Below are positions 7,173 through 19,524 of a stretch of 64,000 bases of DNA, in pieces. The stretch is taken from NCBI GenBank assembly GCA_024349245.1, contig JALDNG010000738.1, positions 26,272-90,271 on the forward strand, written 5' to 3'. Positions within the stretch are counted from its first letter, which is position 1, and every line of letters begins with the position of its first letter. A model generated the notes under the pieces. That model was given only the letters and a program-made list of their open reading frames with translations. It had not been told where the DNA came from and ran no database searches. Source of the DNA: Neodontobutis hainanensis. Lineage: Eukaryota > Chordata > Actinopteri > Gobiiformes > Odontobutidae. Position numbers and translations under genes: made by a program.

Positions 7173-7213
7173 GATTGCTTGAACCCCGATAAATGCTGCT
7201 TGCAGCTTTAATT
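7173..7213. repeat. B right end
   Basis: GATTGCTTGAACCCC, then GATAAATGCTGCTTGCAGC and TTTAATT. TGCTTGAACCCC is the complement of the first 12 bases of the left hairpin, GGGGTTCAAGCA. GCTGCTTGCAGC is a short palindrome shared with the A right end. Another copy follows each unit U1-U10. U6 has lost one C (GAACCCG). Confidence 0.85.
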
Positions 7214-10200
7214 ATTATTATTATTCTCCGGTAAAACGCATCGTGCAGGTCAAACCGTAAATGCTGGAGCGTTGAAACTTTGTCAGATGGTAGTACTCAC
7301 CTGCCTGAATGTGAAAAGGTATGACACTAATTGGCCAATAGGTGGCGCTATAGTAAGAAAAAAACGTAAAATGCAGATAAATCAAAAACTGTTTGGTCAA
7401 ATCTCAAGTGTCTTATATCATTGGAAAGCGGTGTCATTGGCAAACAAAACGTATATCTCCGATTTCATTTCCGCCTATAAAAATTTTCCGCCATTTTGAA
7501 TTTTGTTGAAAATCTACTTTTGCGAACTAGTCCTAGGTTTTTTGACCGATCGGAACCAAACCAGTGTCAACATGTTCTTTGGTGTCTTATTATCGATAAT
7601 TATCGAAAAAAAGTCGAAATTTCGATTCTGGTTCGCTAAGGGGCTTCAAAATAAAAGTTCAAAAAACGCATGTTTTACGAAAAGGCTATAACTCAAAAGT
7701 AAATGAGCAAATTTTACCAAACTCGGTACACGTGTCTAAGGCGTGACTTTGTGGATAGGGTAACAAAATCGCGACGATTGGCCACATGGTGGCGCTATAA
7801 CATGAAAAAAACATAAATTAGGCTATAACCGCGCGACCGCTAGTCCGATTGACTTGAAAATCGGTATGCAGTGTCTTGGCCCAAGGTGCTAGGTATGTCT
7901 AAAAGGACATTGGCCTATCTCAAAAAACATGGCCGCCATCGACCAATGAAGTTTGAGCACTTATTAGACGAGGTTATCGGAAGTCGATCAAAACGAAACT
8001 CGATAAGGCTGTTCGACTCGAGGTTCTAAAGGTCTGTAAGAATTTTGAAAGAAATCGGCCACTAGTCGGCGCTAACGAGTTTTATGGCTCTGTAATCACG
8101 TGGTGTTTGACATATCTACGCAAACTGCATATCTTTGGATAGATCTCTTCATGCTGAACAACTTTGCCAATATAACCACTGTTGTCAATCAAAGCGTTCA
8201 TTAAATATTTGCAATTATGTTAAAACCTACTTTTGCGAACTAGTCCTAGGTTTTTCGACTGATCGGAACCAAACCAGTTTCAAAATGTTCTCTGTTGTCT
8301 CATTATCGATAATTATCGAAAAAGTTGAAATTTCGAAAATTTTTAGAGTAAAGGGCTTCAAAATAAAAGTTCAGAAAACGCATTATTTACTTAAAAGGTT
8401 ATAACTCAAGAAGGAAATGAGATAAATTTACAAAACTTGCTACACGTATGTAAGGGGACACTTTGTGGTCAGGATAAAAATTTCGCGATGATTGGCCACT
8501 TGGTGGCGCTATAACATGAAAAAACATGAATATACACGAAAAGGGCTATAACCGCGCGACCGCTAGTCCGATTGACTTGAAAATAGGTATGCAGTGTCTT
8601 GGCCCGACGTACTAGGTATGTCTAAAAGGACATTGGCCTATCTCAAAAAACATGGCCGCAATTGACTAATGAACGCTAATGTGCTCAAAAGCCTATTAAG
8701 GCTCAAAACTTCACTAAAGTAGGTGGGCACATGCAGCGTGTGTCTCTAAAGATGTGTGCAAACTTTTATGGACATTGGACTATAGGTGGCACTATAACAT
8801 GAAGAAACATGAAAAGGGCTATAACCACTGGTTGTACATCTCTCTAGATATGTGTGTTTGTAATGAATATCTATTAAAGAAATGCTCAGCCTTTATTCAG
8901 ATAAGCACATTTAACATATGACATTACATTTGGCAGTAGTTTTTAGCTTTAAAATTCACATTTAATATCACATTTTGTCAATGTTTATCAATGCCATAGA
9001 CTTGTGCTGGCTGTAATACTACTGTTGTCCTGTAGATGGGGTCTTTTCCTTGGCTTTTATCACTTGATTTTGACATTTTGTGTATTATTATTTTAATTTA
9101 TTTTAATCTTCTTCTTTCTGTACAGCACTTTGGTCTACTTTGGTAGTGTTAAAGTGCTTTATAAATAAAGTTTGTTGTTGTTGTTGTTGTTGTTGTTTGA
9201 TGCAGGATTAGAAATGTACTCTCTTGTGTTTCCACAGGTTAAAATTAAATGTATAGGCTAGAATCATGGTAAATCAAACTGGAACATGGTAAATCACGGT
9301 AAATCATGCCAGGAGATGCTAAATCAATGTAAACTATGGTAAATCATGGTAAAATATGTCAAATTATGGTAACATTTGGTAAATAACAAACATTTGTAAT
9401 ATCATGGTAAATCAGGCTAGAACATAATTAATCAAGGTAAACTATAGTGAAATATTGTAAATCACACTAGAGTGCAGTAGAACAGACTCTATGTAGCCCT
9501 GTACAAAATTTCTATAAGTTTCAGAGTATAAAAGATCATTAACAGTGAACACACACACACACAAAAAATATATATAAAGAAAAGTTCATAGAGTTTATGA
9601 TAGTTAAAATTGGGTAAAAGGTGTGTTGGTTAAAAGTATAAATATAGTATATAGAGTTTAATAAATAAGGCTATTTACAGTTAAGTTAAAAGTCATATAA
9701 AAGTTTTACGTTTCATCTAAAAAAAATAAAATAGAGAAGAAGCTGTGTTTATTTGTGTAACCTAACCTGTCAAATGTCAGTCATTTAATTCCTGTTTTGC
9801 TGTTGGTTGTGTTAGTACTGGAGCCAATCAGAGTAACATCACTGTGTAAGGGGCGGGACTAGTGGGACAGGTTTGTGTGAGGAGTAGTGACATGCAGGAG
9901 AGAAGGACAGACACATGTTATGATGAGAGAGCTAATGAAGGAGGTATCGTAGTGTGGGAAGCATTAATGTTTTGTTTATGAAGGTCGACTACTCGTGGTC
10001 CTTACAACAAAGAAAAACGTTGGTGTGACTTACAAGAGGTGAATATGATTTTATATGCCTGTAATTTTGTATTATATCAAACTGGTATAGTTAGGACACT
10101 GAATGTATAACATGGTTAGCGAAATGCTAGCTAGCGGTAGCATTCTATGCCATGTGCTCATATGTTGTAGTTTTAGCATTGTGATATCTCTAAAACTAAA

Positions 10201-11207
10201 ACAAAGCTAACGCTAATTCAATAAGTAATAGTGTTTGATGTGGCTAAATTCAGATAATATGCTCTAAGGAGACGGACGTTGGAGAGAGAGAGAAAAGGAG
10301 AGGCATGCCCTGCTGTTTTCTGCCCAGCTGTTCTGTGCACCCTGCCTTGACCTTCTGTGACGTGTTTCTAACTTTGCCATAACTTTTGCCATTACCAACA
10401 CCATTACCATTGCCTTCGCTGTACTGACTACACCTGGATTCGTGAGTACTAACAATTCATATGCACGTGCTTTTTGTTTATGCTCAGTTTCTGAGTGAAG
10501 CCTCACCATACACAAAGTGTCATTGAACATGCTTGCAACGGGGTTGTACATTTTTTCAGAGGGAATGAATAATTGTTTAAGTTCAATATAACCACAGAAA
10601 GGTTTTTCTTTTGGGAAAGTGAAGTTTGTTTTTGTTTTTTTTCTTCCAGCTCGTTTCATGTATATGTGATTTGTTTTATTTAATTCTGAGATACAATTAT
10701 CTTTTATTTAGTGTTGTAAATAAATATTTGGGAATAGTTTTGCAAACCAAAAAAAAATAGTTTTGGTGGTCTTTTAAAGAATAGCAAAGAGTATTTTGAA
10801 TATATAACATTTATTAAGTAACATAACAAAAACAAGTTGTATTTCTCTACAACGAGCCCAGGCCCAGTCTCATTGTATTACCACTCCAGCTTTATTTTCT
10901 AACTACATGGCACCTGGGTTACATGTATATGTTCAGTAGAACAGACTGTAGATGTGCAGTAGTACAGACTGTAAAGATGCAGTAGTACAGACTGTAGACG
11001 TGCAGTAGTACAGACTGTCGACAGATATTAAAACAGACTTGCCTGTATTGGCTGTAAATGGTATTTTCAGTTCATTATTTCAGTGATAGAAATCTTGCCA
11101 AGTTAATAAATAATGTCTTTAATGCGTCTGTGGTTTAAAGGCCTTCAAGTTTAGCATTTGAGGCTTGATTGCTTGAACCCCGATAAATGCTGCTTGCAGC
11201 TTTAATT
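7214..11207. repeat. B unit U2 (subtype a, no left hairpin)
   Basis: The unit begins directly with (TTA)n after the previous right end, so the left hairpin is missing. It has the type-a start (CTATAGTAAG), a single palindrome arm (10139-10199) and four minisatellite copies. It carries the GTTAAAAGTCATATAAAAG insertion near 9684. The CCAAT and GC boxes are intact (9822-9859). Confidence 0.9.
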
Positions 11208-14200
11208 AGGGGTTCAAGCACGAAGTGCTGAAACCCTATTGTAATTGTCCTGATTTTTATTATTATTATTATTATTCTCCGGTAAAACGCATCGTGCAGG
11301 TCAAACCGTAAATGCTGGAGCGTTGAAAATTTGTCAGATGGTAGTACTCACCTGGGGTATAACGTGAAAAGGTATGGCCACATTTGGCCAATAGGTGGCG
11401 CTATAGCAAGCAAAAGCGCGAATGGGCTCATAACTCGTAAACCGGTTAGTCGACATTTATGTGTCATATATCATTGGAAAGCTGAGTCCTTGGCAAAAAA
11501 ACGTATATCTCCGATTTCATTTCGCCTATAAAAATTTTCCGCCATTTTGAATTTTGTTGAAAATCTACTTTTGCGAACTAGTCCTAGGTTTTTGACCAAT
11601 CGGAACCAAACCAGTCTCAACATGTTCTATGGTGTCTGATTATCGATAATTATCGAAAAAGTCGAAATTTCGATTCTGGTTCGCTAAGGGGCTTCAAAAT
11701 AAAAGTTCAAAAATGCATGTTTTACGAAAAGGCTATAACTCAAAAAGTAAATGAGCAAATTTTACCAAACTCGGTACACGTGTCTAAGGCGTGACTTTGT
11801 GGATAGGGTAACAAAATCGCTACGATTGGCCACATGGTGGCGCTATAACATGAAAAAACATAAATTAGGCTATAACCGCGCGACCGCTAGTCCGATTGAC
11901 TTGAAAATCGGTATGCAGTGTCTTGGCCCAAGGTGCTAGGTATGTCTAAAAGGACATTGGCCTATCTCTAAAAACATGGCCGCCATCGACCAATGAAGTT
12001 TGAGCACTTATTAGACGAGGTTATCGGAGTCGATCGAAACGAAACTCGATAAGGCTGTTCGACTCGAGGTTCTAAAGGTCTGTAAGAATTTTGAAAGAAA
12101 TCGGCCACTAGTCGGCGCTAACGAGTTTTATGGCTCTGTAATCACGTGGTGTTTGACATATCTACGCAAACTGCATATCTTTGGATAGATCTCTTCATGC
12201 TGAACAACTTTGCCAATATAACCACTGTTGTCAATCAAAGCGTTCATTAAATATTTGCAATTATGTTAAAAACCTACTTTTGCGAACTAGTCCTAGGTTT
12301 TTCGACTGATCGGAACCAAACCAGTTTCAAAATGTTCTCTGTTGTCTCTTTATCGATAATTATCGAAAAAAAGTTGAAATTTCGAAAATTTTTAGAGTAA
12401 AGGGCTTCAAAAAAAAAGTTCAGAAAACGCATTATTTACTTAAAAGGTTATAACTCAAGAAGGAAATGAGATAAATTTACAAAACTTGCTACACGTATGT
12501 AAGGGGACACTTTGTGGTCAGGATAAAAATTTCGCGATGATTGGCCACTTGGTGGCGCTATAACATGAAAAAACATGAATATACACGAAAAGGGCTATAA
12601 CCGCGCGACCGCTAGTCCGATTGACTTGAAAATAGGTATGCAGTGTCTTGGCCCGATGTACTAGGTATGTCTAAAAGGACATTGGCCTATCTCAAAAAAC
12701 ATGGCCGCAATTGACTAATGAACGCTAATGTGCTCAAAAGCCTATTAAGGCTCAAAACTTCACTAAAGTAGGTGGGCACATGCAGCGTGTGTCTCTAAAG
12801 ATGTGTGCAAACTTTTATGGACATTGGACTATAGGTGGCACTATAACATGAAGAAACATGAAAAGGGCTATAAACACTGGTTGTACATCTCTCTAGATAT
12901 GTGTGTTTGTAGTGAATATCTATTAAAGAAATGCTCAGCCTTTATTCAGATAAGCACATTTAACATATGACATTACATTTGGCAGTAGTTTTTAGCTTTA
13001 AAATTCACATTTAATATCACATTTTGTCAATGTTTATCAATGCCATAGACTTGTGCTGGCTGTAATACTACTGTTGTCCTGTAGATGGGGTCTTTTCCTT
13101 GGCTTTTATCACTTGATTTTGACATTTTGTGTATTATTATTTTAATTTATTTTAATCTTCTTCTTTCTGTACAGCACTTTGGTCTACTGAGTGTTAAAGT
13201 GCTTTATAAATAAAGTTTGTTGTTGTTGTTGTTGTTGTTTGATGCAGGATTAGAAATGTACTCTCTTGTGTTTCCACAGGTTAAAATTAAATGTATAGGC
13301 TAGAATCATGGTAAATCAAACTGGAACATGGTAAATCACGGTAAATCATGCCAGGAGATGCTAAATCAATGTAAACTATGGTAAATCATGGTAAAATATG
13401 TCAAATTATGGTAACATTTGGTAAATAACAAACATTTGTAATATCATGGTAAATCTGGCTAGAACATAATTAATCAAGGTAAACTATAGTGAAATATTGT
13501 AAATCACACTAGAGTGCAGTAGAACAGACTCTATGTAGCCCTGTACAAAATTTCTATAAGTTTCAGAGTATAAAAGATCATTAACAGTGAACACACACAC
13601 ACAAAAAAATATTTATAAAGAAAAGTTCATAGAGTTCATGATAGTTAAAATTGGGTAAAAGGTGTGTTGGTTAAAAGTATAAATATAGTATATAGAGTTT
13701 AATAAATAAGGCTATTTACAGTTAAGTAAAAAAAAAAAATAGAGAAGCAGCTGTGTTTATTTGTGTAACCTAACCTGTCAAATGTCAGTCATTTAATTCC
13801 TGTTTTGCTGTTGGTTGTGTTAGTACTGGAGCCAATCAGAGTAACATCACTGTGTAAGGGGCGGACTAGTGGGACAGGTTTGTGTGAGGAGTAGTGAGCA
13901 CATGAGAGAAGGGCAGACACATGTTATGATGAGAGAGCTAATGAAGGAGGTATCTTAGTGTGGGAAGCATTAATGTTTTGTTTATGAAGGTCGACTACTC
14001 GTGGTCCTTACAACAAAGAAAACGTTGGTGTGACTTACAAGAGGTGAATATGATTGTATATGCCTGTAATTTAGTATTATATCGAACTGGTATAGTTAGG
14101 ACACTGAATGTATAACGTGGTTAGCAAAATGCTAGGTAGCGGTAGCATTCTATGCCATGTGCTCATGTTGTAGTTTTAGCATTGTGATATCTCTAAAACT

Positions 14201-15310
14201 ACAACATATGAGCACATGGCATAGAATGCTCATATGCTCATATGTTGTAGTTTTAGCATTGTGATATCTCTAAAACTAAAACAAAGCTAACGCTAATTCA
14301 ATAAGAAATAGTGTTTGATGTGGCTAAATTCAGATAATATGCTCTAAGGAGACGGACGTTGGAGAGAGAGAGAAAAGGAGAGAGACGTATGCCCTGCTGT
14401 TTTCTGCCCAGCTGTTCTGTGCACCCTGCCTTGACCTTCTGTGATGTGTTTCTAACTTTGCCATAACTTTTGCCATTACCAACACCATTACCATTGCCTT
14501 CGCTGTACTGACTACACCTGGATTCGTGAGTACTAACAATTCATATGCACGTGCTTTTTGTTTATGCTCAGTTTCTGAGTGAAGCCTCACCACACAAAGT
14601 GTCATTAAACATGCTTGCAACGGGTTGAACATTTTTCAGAGGGAATGAATAATTGTTTAAGTTCAATATAACCACAGAAAGGTTTTTCTTTTGGGAAAGT
14701 GAAGTTTGTTTTTGTTTTTTCTTCCAGCTGCGTTTCATGTATATGTGATTTGTTTTATTTAATTCTGAGATACAATTATCTTTTATTTAGTGTTGTAAAT
14801 AAATATTTGGGAATAGTTTTGCAAACCAAAAAAAAATAGTTTTGGTGGTCTTTTAAAGAATAGCAAAGAGTATTTTGAATATATAACATTTATTAAGTAA
14901 CATAACAAAAACAAGTTGTATTTCTCTACAACGAGCCCAGGCCCAGTCTCATTGTATTACCACTCCAGCTTTATTTTCTAACTACATGGCACCTGGGTTA
15001 CATGTAGATGTTCAGTAGAACAGACTGTAGATGTGCAGTAGTACAGACTGTAAAGATGCAGTAGTACAGACTGTAAAGATGCAGTAGAACAGACTGTAAA
15101 GATGCAGTAGAACAGACTGTCGACAGATATTAAAACAGACTTGCCTGTATTGGCTGTAAATGGTATTTTCCGTTCATTATTTCAGTGATAGAAATCTTGC
15201 CAAGTTAAAAAATAATGTCTTTCAATGCGTCTGTGGTTTAAAGGCCTTCAAGTTTAGCATTTGAGGCTTGATTGCTTGAACCCCGATAAATGCTGCTTGC
15301 AGCTTTAATT
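11208..15310. repeat. B unit U3 (subtype b, one left hairpin)
   Basis: The type-b start reads GGCGCTATAGCAAGCAAAAG and AAACCGGTTAGTCGACATTT. It has one left hairpin, a two-arm palindrome (14144-14282) and five minisatellite copies. The GC box has lost a G. The start carries a private variant around CACCTGGGGTATAACGTG. Confidence 0.9.
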
Positions 15311-18300
15311 ATTATTATTATTCTCCGGTAAAACGCATCGTGCAGGTCAAACCGTAAATGCTGGAGCGTTGAAACTTTGTCAGATGGTAGTACTCACCTG
15401 CCGCTGAATGTGAAAAGGTATGACACTAATTGGCCAATAGGTGGCGCTATAGTAAGAAAAAAACGTAAAATGCAGATAAATCAAAAACTGTTTGGTCAAA
15501 TCTCAAGTGTCTTATATCATTGGAAAGCGGTGTCATTGGCAAACAAAACGTATATCTCCGATTTCATTTCCGCCTATAAAAATTTTCTGCCATTTTGAAT
15601 TTTGTTGAAAATCTACTTTTGCGAACTAGTCCTAGGTTTTTTGACTGATCGGAACCAAACCAGTGTCAACATGTTCTTTGGTGTCTTATTATCGATAATT
15701 ATCGAAAAAAAGTCGAAATTTCGATTCTGGTTCGCTAAGGGGCTTCAAAATAAAAGTTCAAAAAACGCATGTTTTACAAAAAAGGCTATAACTCAAAAAG
15801 TAAATGAGCAAATGTTACCAAACTCGGTACACGTGTCTAAGGCGTGACTTTGTGGATAGGGTAACAAAATCTCGACGATTGGCCACATGGTGGCGCTATA
15901 ACATGAAAAAAACATAAATTAGGCTATAACCGCGCGACCGCCAGTCCGATTGACTTGAAAATCGGTATGCAGTGTCTTGGCCCAAGGTGCTAGGTATGTC
16001 TAAAAGGACATTGGCCTATCTCTAAAAACATGGCCGCCATTGACCAATGAAGTTTGAGCACTTATTAGACAAGGTTATCGGAGACCAATCGAAACGAAAC
16101 TCGATGGGGCTGTTCGACTCGAGGTTCTAAAGGTCTGTAAGAATTTTGAAAGAAATCGGCCACTAGTCGGCGCTAACGAGTTTTATGGCTCTGTAATCAC
16201 GTGGTGTTTGACATATCTACGCAAACTGCATATCTTTGGATAGATCTCTTCATGCTGAACAACTTTGCCAATATAACCACTGTTGTCAATCAAAGCGTTC
16301 ATTAAATATTCGCAATTATGTTAAAAACCTACTTTTGCGAACTAGTCCTAGGTTTTTCGACTGATTGGAACCAAACTAGTTTCAAAATGTTCTCTGTTGT
16401 CTCATTATCGATAATTATCGAAAAAAAGTTGAAATTTCGAAAATTTTTAGAGTAAAGGGCTTCAAACTAAAAGTTGATAAAACGCATTATTTATTTAAAA
16501 GGTTATAACTCAAGAAGGAAATGAGCTAATTTTACCAAACTTGGTAAATATGTGTATATTGTCAATTTGTAGTCAGGATAAAAAAATCGCGATGATTGGC
16601 CACTCGGTGGCGCTATAACATGAATAAACACGAAAAGGGCTATAACCGCACGACCGCTAGTCCGACTGACTTGAAAATCGGTATGCAGTGTCTTGGCCCC
16701 AGGTACTAGGTATGTCTAAAATGGCAGTGGCATATCTCAAAAAACATGGCCGCAATAAACAAATGAACTAAAGAAAATCTAAAGTGCTCAAAAGCCTATT
16801 AAGGCTCAAAACTTCACAAAAGTAGGTGGGCACATGCAAAACGTGTCTCTAAAGATGGGTGCAAACTTTTATGGAGATTGGACTAAAGGTGGCCCTATAA
16901 AATGAACAAACATGAAAAGGGCTATAACCACTGGTTGTACATCTCTCTAGATATGTGTGTTTGTAGTGAATATCTATTAAAGAAATGCTCAGCCTTTATT
17001 CAGATAAGCACATTTAACATATGACATTACATTTGGCAGTAGTTTTTAGCTTTAAAATTCACATTTAATATCACATTTTGTCAATGTTTATCAATGCCAT
17101 AGACTTGTGCTGGCTGTAATACTACTGTTGTCCTGTAGATGGGGTCTTTTCCTTGGCTTTTATCACTTGATTTTGACATTTTGTGTATTATTATTTTAAT
17201 TTATTTTAATCTTCTTCTTTCTGTACAGCACTTTGGTCTACTTCGTAGTGTTAAAGTGCTTTATAAATAAAGTTTGTTGTTGTTGTTGTTTGATGCAGGA
17301 TTAGAAATGTACTCTCTTGTGTTTCCACAGGTTAAAATTAAATGTATAGGCTAGAATCATGGTAAATCAAACTGGAACATGGTAAATCACGGTAAATCAT
17401 GCCAGGAGATGCTAAATCAATGTAAACTATGGTAAATCATGGTAAAATATGTCAAATTATGGTAACATTTGGTAAATAACAAACATTTGTAATATCATGG
17501 TAAATCTGGCTAGAACATAATTAATCAAGGTAAACTATAGTGAAATATTGTAAATCACACTAGAGTGCAGTAGAACAGACTCTATGTAGCCCTGTACAAA
17601 ATTTCTATAAGTTTCAGAGTATAAAAGATCATTAACAGTGAACACACACACACAAAAAAAATATTTATAAAGAAAAGTTCATAGAGTTCATGATAGTTAA
17701 AATTGGGTAAAAGGTGTGTTGGTTAAAAGTATAAATATAGTATATAGAGTTTAATAAATAAGGCTATTTACAGTTAAGTTAAAAGTCATATAAAAGTTTT
17801 ACGTTTCATCTAAAAAAAATAAAATAGAGAAGGAGCTGTGTTTATTTGTGTAACCTAACCTGTCAAATGTCAGTCATTTAATTCCTGTTTTGCTGTTGGT
17901 TGTGTTAGTACTGAAGCCAATCAGAGTAACATCACTGTGTAAGGGGCGGGACTAGTGGGACAGGTTTGTGTGAGGAGTAGTGACATGCATGAGAGAAGGA
18001 CAGACACATGTTATGATGAGAGAGCTAATGAAGGAGGTATCTTAGTGTGGGAAGCATTAATGTTTTGTTTATGAAGGTCGACTACTCGTGGTCCTTACAA
18101 CAAAGAAAACGTTGGTGTGACTTACAAGAGGTGAATATGATTGTATATGCCTGTAATTTCCATGTGCTCATATGTTGTAGTTTTAGAGATATCACAATGC
18201 TAAAACTACAACATATGAGCACATGGCATAGAATGCTCATATGCTCATATGTTGTAGTTTTAGCATTGTGATATCTCTAAAACTACAACATATGAGCATG

Positions 18301-19524
18301 GCATAGAATGCTCATATGTTGTAGTTTTAGAGATATCACAATGCTAAAACTACAACATATGAGCACATGGCATAGAATGCTCATATGCTCATATGTTGTA
18401 GTTTTAGAGATATCACAATGCTAACATACATGAGCACATGGCATAGAATGCTCATATGTTGTAGTTTTAGCATTGTGATATCTCTAAAACTAAAACAAAG
18501 CTAACGCTAATTCAATAAGAAATAGTGTTTGATGTGGCTAAATTCAGATAATATGCTCTAAGGAGACGGACGTTGGAGAGAGAGAGAAAAGGAGAGGTAT
18601 GCCCTGCTGTTTTCTGCCCAGCTGTTCTGTGCACCCTGCCTTGACCTTCTGTGACGTGTTTCTAACTTTGCCATAACTTTTGCCATTACCAACACCATTA
18701 CCATTGCCTTCGCTGTACTGACTACACCTGGATTCGTGAGTACTAACAATTCATATGCATGTGCTTTTGTTTATGCTCAGTTTCTGAGTGAAGCCTCACC
18801 GCATACACAAAGTGTCATTGAACATGCTTGCAACAGGGTTGAACATTTTTTCAGAGGGAATGAATAATTGTTTAAGTTCAATATAACCACAGAAAGGTTT
18901 TTCTTTTGGGAAAGTGAAGTTTGTTTTTGTTTTTTTTCTTCCAGCTCGTTTCATGTATATGTGATTTGTTTTATTTAATTCTGAGATACAATTATCTTTT
19001 ATTTAGTGTTGTAAATAAATATTTGGGAATAGTTTTGCAAACCAAAAAAATAGTTTTGGTGGTCTTTTAAAGAATAGCAAAGAGTATTTTGAATATATAA
19101 CATTTATTAAGTAACATAACAAAAACAAGTTGTATTTCTCTACAACGAGCCCAGGCCCAGTCTCATTGTATTACCACTCCAGCTTTATTTTCTAACTACA
19201 TGGCACCTGGGTTACATGTAGATGTTCAGTAGAACAGACTGTAGATGATTATTAGAACAGAATGTAGATGTGCAGTAGAACAGACTGTAAAGATGCAGTA
19301 GAACAGGCTGTAAAGATGCAGTAGAACAGACTGTCGACAGATATTAAAACAGACTTGCCTGTATTGGCTGTAAATGGTATTTTCCGTTCATTATTTCAGT
19401 GATAGAAATCTTGCTAAGTTAAAAAATAATGTCTTTCAATGCGTCTGTGGTTTAAAGGCCTTCAAGTTTAGCATTTGAGGCTTGATTGCTTGAACCCCGA
19501 TAAATGCTGCTTGCAGCTTTAATT
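15311..19524. repeat. B unit U4 (subtype a, no left hairpin)
   Basis: Type-a start with no left hairpin. It has an expanded palindrome cluster (18160-18496) that replaced the usual GTATTATATCGAACTGG segment. There are five minisatellite positions, one degenerate. The second half of the module region is more diverged (16480-16760) and resembles the later A-like GGTAAATATGTG variant. Confidence 0.9.
18160..18496. repeat. Expanded palindrome cluster (U4)
   Basis: At least six alternating arms of the CATATGTTGTAGTTTTAG segment and its complement fill this stretch. Centres differ (GAGATATCACAATGC or GCATTGTGATATCTC). One arm is shortened to CTAACATACATGAGCAC at about 18421-18436. The cluster starts directly after GCCTGTAATTTC, having removed about 100 bases found in other units. 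Confidence 0.85.

Larger units (their letters stand above)
2925..7213. repeat. B unit U1 (subtype a, three left hairpins)
   Basis: U1 is the longest unit. It has three left hairpins, the type-a start (GGCGCTATAGTAAG at 3209-3222) and a strongly expanded palindrome cluster (5945-6230). It has three 23-bp minisatellite copies. It lacks the 30-base insertion after TTTACAGTTAAG that U2, U4, U5 and U6 carry. The cluster replaces the GGTTAGCGAAATGCTAGCT segment found in most units. Confidence 0.9.

Noticed and set aside
2925..7213. Helitron interpretation of the units
   Set aside because: There is a 3' palindrome, but no clear TC start or CTRR end, insertion is not between A and T alone, and the ends have complementary 12-base segments, which Helitrons lack.
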